Shown: piece by piece, positions 61,955 to 64,000 of the stretch
Layout: every line of letters starts with the position of its first letter
How positions within the stretch are numbered: position 1 is the stretch's first letter
Assembly: GCA_002748415.1 (NCBI GenBank)
Contig: PDSI01000248.1
Span: 99,567-163,566, forward strand
Length of the DNA: 64,000 bases
Direction of reading: 5' to 3'
Origin: Micrococcales bacterium
GTDB taxonomy: Bacteria > Actinomycetota > Actinomycetes > Actinomycetales > CAWJMD01
Program-made: the position numbers and the translations under genes
The notes under the pieces: generated by a model
What the model was told of the DNA's origin: nothing
The model's database searches: none
The model's input: only the letters and a program-made list of their open reading frames with translations

Positions 61955-62964
61955 CAGCCGACGGCGACGAGCTGGCAGGCCGCGTGCAGCAGCGCCTCGT
62001 CGAGGTAGAAAACGAACTGCACGGGGTGGCGCTTCGTACCCGGTCGCTGTACGACGACGAACGGGCCCTGCGGTACCTGGACGTCGTGGACGAGGCATCG
62101 GCGCATCTGATCGATGCCGGCGGAAAACGGCTGCGGCCGGTGCTGACCCTCGTGGCCTCGCACCTGGGTGACCCGGAGGGGCCCGAGGTGGTGCAGGCCG
62201 CGCTGGCGGTCGAGCTGACGCACTTGGCCAGCCTCTACCACGACGACGTGATGGATTCTGCGGATACCCGCCGCGGTGTGCCCGCCGCGCACGCCGTGTG
62301 GGGCAACACGGTGGCGATCCTGGTGGGTGACCTGCTGTTCGCCCGCGCCTCTGGGGTGGTGGCGCAGCTGGGCCCGCAGGCGGTCGCCATTCAAGCCGAA
62401 ACGTTCGAAAGGTTGTGCCTGGGCCAACTGGCCGAGACGGTGGGCCCCCGGGGTGGCGACCCGGTGCAGCACTACTTGCGGGTGCTGGCCGACAAGACCG
62501 GTGCCCTCATCGCCACCTGCGGGCAGTACGGGACGATGTTCGCCGGGTGCGACGCAGCGACCGTCGAGGTGCTGCGCCGGTACGGGGAGAAGGTCGGCAT
62601 CGCCTTTCAGCTGGCCGATGACGTGCTCGACCTGTCCGAGGACGACGTGACGGGCAAGAACGCCGGAACTGACCTGCGTGAGCACGTGCCGACGATGCCG
62701 GCGTTGATCGCCCGGCAGGCCGCGGCCGAGGGCGACCGGGACGCGGCGACGCTGGTCCAGCTGATCGATGGTGACCTGTCCGACGACGCCGACCTGGGCC
62801 GAGCCGTCGCGGGATTGCGGGACTCGGCCGCCGCTGAGCAGACGTTGTCGATGGCGCGGTCGTGGGCTGCGGACGCGGTCGCTGTTCTCGACCAGCTGCC
62901 ACCCAGCGCGGTGCGAACCGCACTGGCCGACTTCGCCGACAGTACGGTGAATCGCACCGCGTGA
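61951..62964 (+). CDS. Polyprenyl diphosphate synthase (likely menaquinone side chain)
   Basis: GGKRLRPVLTLVASHL, LTHLASLYHDDVMDSADTRRG, GIAFQLADDVLDLSEDD (Asp-rich motifs). Confidence 0.93.
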   Translation: MTADGDELAGRVQQRLVEVENELHGVALRTRSLYDDERALRYLDVVDEASAHLIDAGGKRLRPVLTLVASHLGDPEGPEVVQAALAVELTHLASLYHDDVMDSADTRRGVPAAHAVWGNTVAILVGDLLFARASGVVAQLGPQAVAIQAETFERLCLGQLAETVGPRGGDPVQHYLRVLADKTGALIATCGQYGTMFAGCDAATVEVLRRYGEKVGIAFQLADDVLDLSEDDVTGKNAGTDLREHVPTMPALIARQAAAEGDRDAATLVQLIDGDLSDDADLGRAVAGLRDSAAAEQTLSMARSWAADAVAVLDQLPPSAVRTALADFADSTVNRTA

Positions 62965-63007
62965 CGGGCAGGGTTGCGGGTCGGCCGGATTCTCGCAGGG
63001 GGTGGAC

Positions 63008-63997
63008 TCAGGTTTCGTGGCCGGCGCCTGGCAGGCCGGTTCCCAGCCCGGTGCGCCGCCGGGTACCCCACAGGCTGCGAATCGTGTCCATCCCCAGCAG
63101 GCACACCGCTACCCAGACGAACCCGAAAGCGACCCACCGCCCCTGGCTCATCCGCTCGCCCTGCACCGCGACGCCGATCAGGAACTGCATTGTCGGGGCG
63201 ATGTATTGCAGCAGCCCCAGCATCGACAACGGGATCCGGCGGGCCGCCGCCGCGAACAGCACCAACGGTGTCACGGTGATGATGCCGGCGGCGGCCATGG
63301 CCAGCAGGTGGGCCGTCTCCACCCCGAGCGGTGCGGGACCGGCGGCGCTGTGGTTCCACAGCGACCCCTGACCGCGCGCCTGCAACGACACCAGGACCAG
63401 CACGGCGAACGGGGCGAGAACCGTTGTCTCCACGGTCAACCCGGACAAGGCGTCGACCCCGCGGCCGATGGATTTCTTCACCAACCCATACGTGGCGAAC
63501 GTCGTCGCGAGCGTCAGCGCGATCCACGGTGGCCGGCCGAAAGCGACGGCCATGGTGGCCACGGCCAGCATCCCCACGGCGACTGCCGCCCACTGCAGCG
63601 GCCGCAATCGTTCCCGCAGTACCACGACCCCGAGGAACACCGTCATGAGTGGGTTGATGTAGTACCCGAAGGCTGCCTGTGCCACGTTGGCCGAGTTGAC
63701 CGCATACACGTAGGTTCCCCAGTTGACCGCTACCAGCGCCGCGGCACCGGCCAGCACGAAGTACGCCCGCGAACCGATGAGCAGCCGGCGGGCGCGGCGC
63801 ATGGCCACCACCAGTAGGAGGCACAGCACCGCCGACCACAGCACCCGGTGTGCCAGGATCTCAACGGCGCCTGCCGGTCTCAGCAGCGGGAAGTACAGCG
63901 GCAATACGCCCCACAGCCCGTAGGCGCCTACCCCGAACAGCAGACCCTGACGATGCCCCACCCCGGCTTCCGCGGAACGGGGGTGGGTCACCGGCAC
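63008..63997 (-). CDS. rarD: EamA family transporter RarD
   Basis: GLLFGVGAYGLWGVLPLYFPLLRPAGAVEILAHRVLWSAVLCLLLV; 10-TM DMT pattern, LLQYIAPTMQFLIGVAVQGERMSQGRWVAFGFVW. Confidence 0.93.
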   Translation of the reverse strand: MPVTHPRSAEAGVGHRQGLLFGVGAYGLWGVLPLYFPLLRPAGAVEILAHRVLWSAVLCLLLVVAMRRARRLLIGSRAYFVLAGAAALVAVNWGTYVYAVNSANVAQAAFGYYINPLMTVFLGVVVLRERLRPLQWAAVAVGMLAVATMAVAFGRPPWIALTLATTFATYGLVKKSIGRGVDALSGLTVETTVLAPFAVLVLVSLQARGQGSLWNHSAAGPAPLGVETAHLLAMAAAGIITVTPLVLFAAAARRIPLSMLGLLQYIAPTMQFLIGVAVQGERMSQGRWVAFGFVWVAVCLLGMDTIRSLWGTRRRTGLGTGLPGAGHET

Positions 63998-64000
63998 AGT

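Overview
High-GC actinobacterial chromosome segment of 64 kb. Left part (0.1-12.7 kb): typA/bipA, mshB, an Rpf/LysM secreted protein, a divergent FtsH-like AAA/M41 protein next to a VanW-family protein, a DUF4229 protein and a SWIM/SNF2 helicase. Then a menaquinone cluster (menA, IS630 insertion, menE, menB, menC, menD), followed by a lactate uptake/oxidation operon (lldP-lutA-lutB-lutC). The stretch at about 25-43 kb is an accessory region between menD and menF. It holds four remnants of one IS5-like (DDE_Tnp_4) element, an IS3-like remnant, two ABC systems (one with a divergent MarR regulator), a two-gene SMC-like ATPase + small-protein module, an ECF42-type sigma factor with its DGPF/YCII partner, glcD-glcE, a DUF2079 membrane protein and an AT-richer ricin-B-like secreted protein. 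The core resumes with menF, menG, a complete nuoA-N operon, a polyprenyl diphosphate synthase and rarD. Points most worth a second look: the SMC-like ATPase/small protein operon as a candidate uncharacterised (possibly defence) module; repeated IS5-like remnants next to different cargo genes, two of them sharing the same frame disruptions; an IS630 copy that rewrote the menE C-terminus and whose own stop codon uses the target TA; a Walker-B-variant FtsH-like protein; an IdeR/DtxR-like box upstream of the lactate operon; and a palindrome at the MarR/ABC divergent start. All calls are by eye from the sequence and ORF track; no searches were run.
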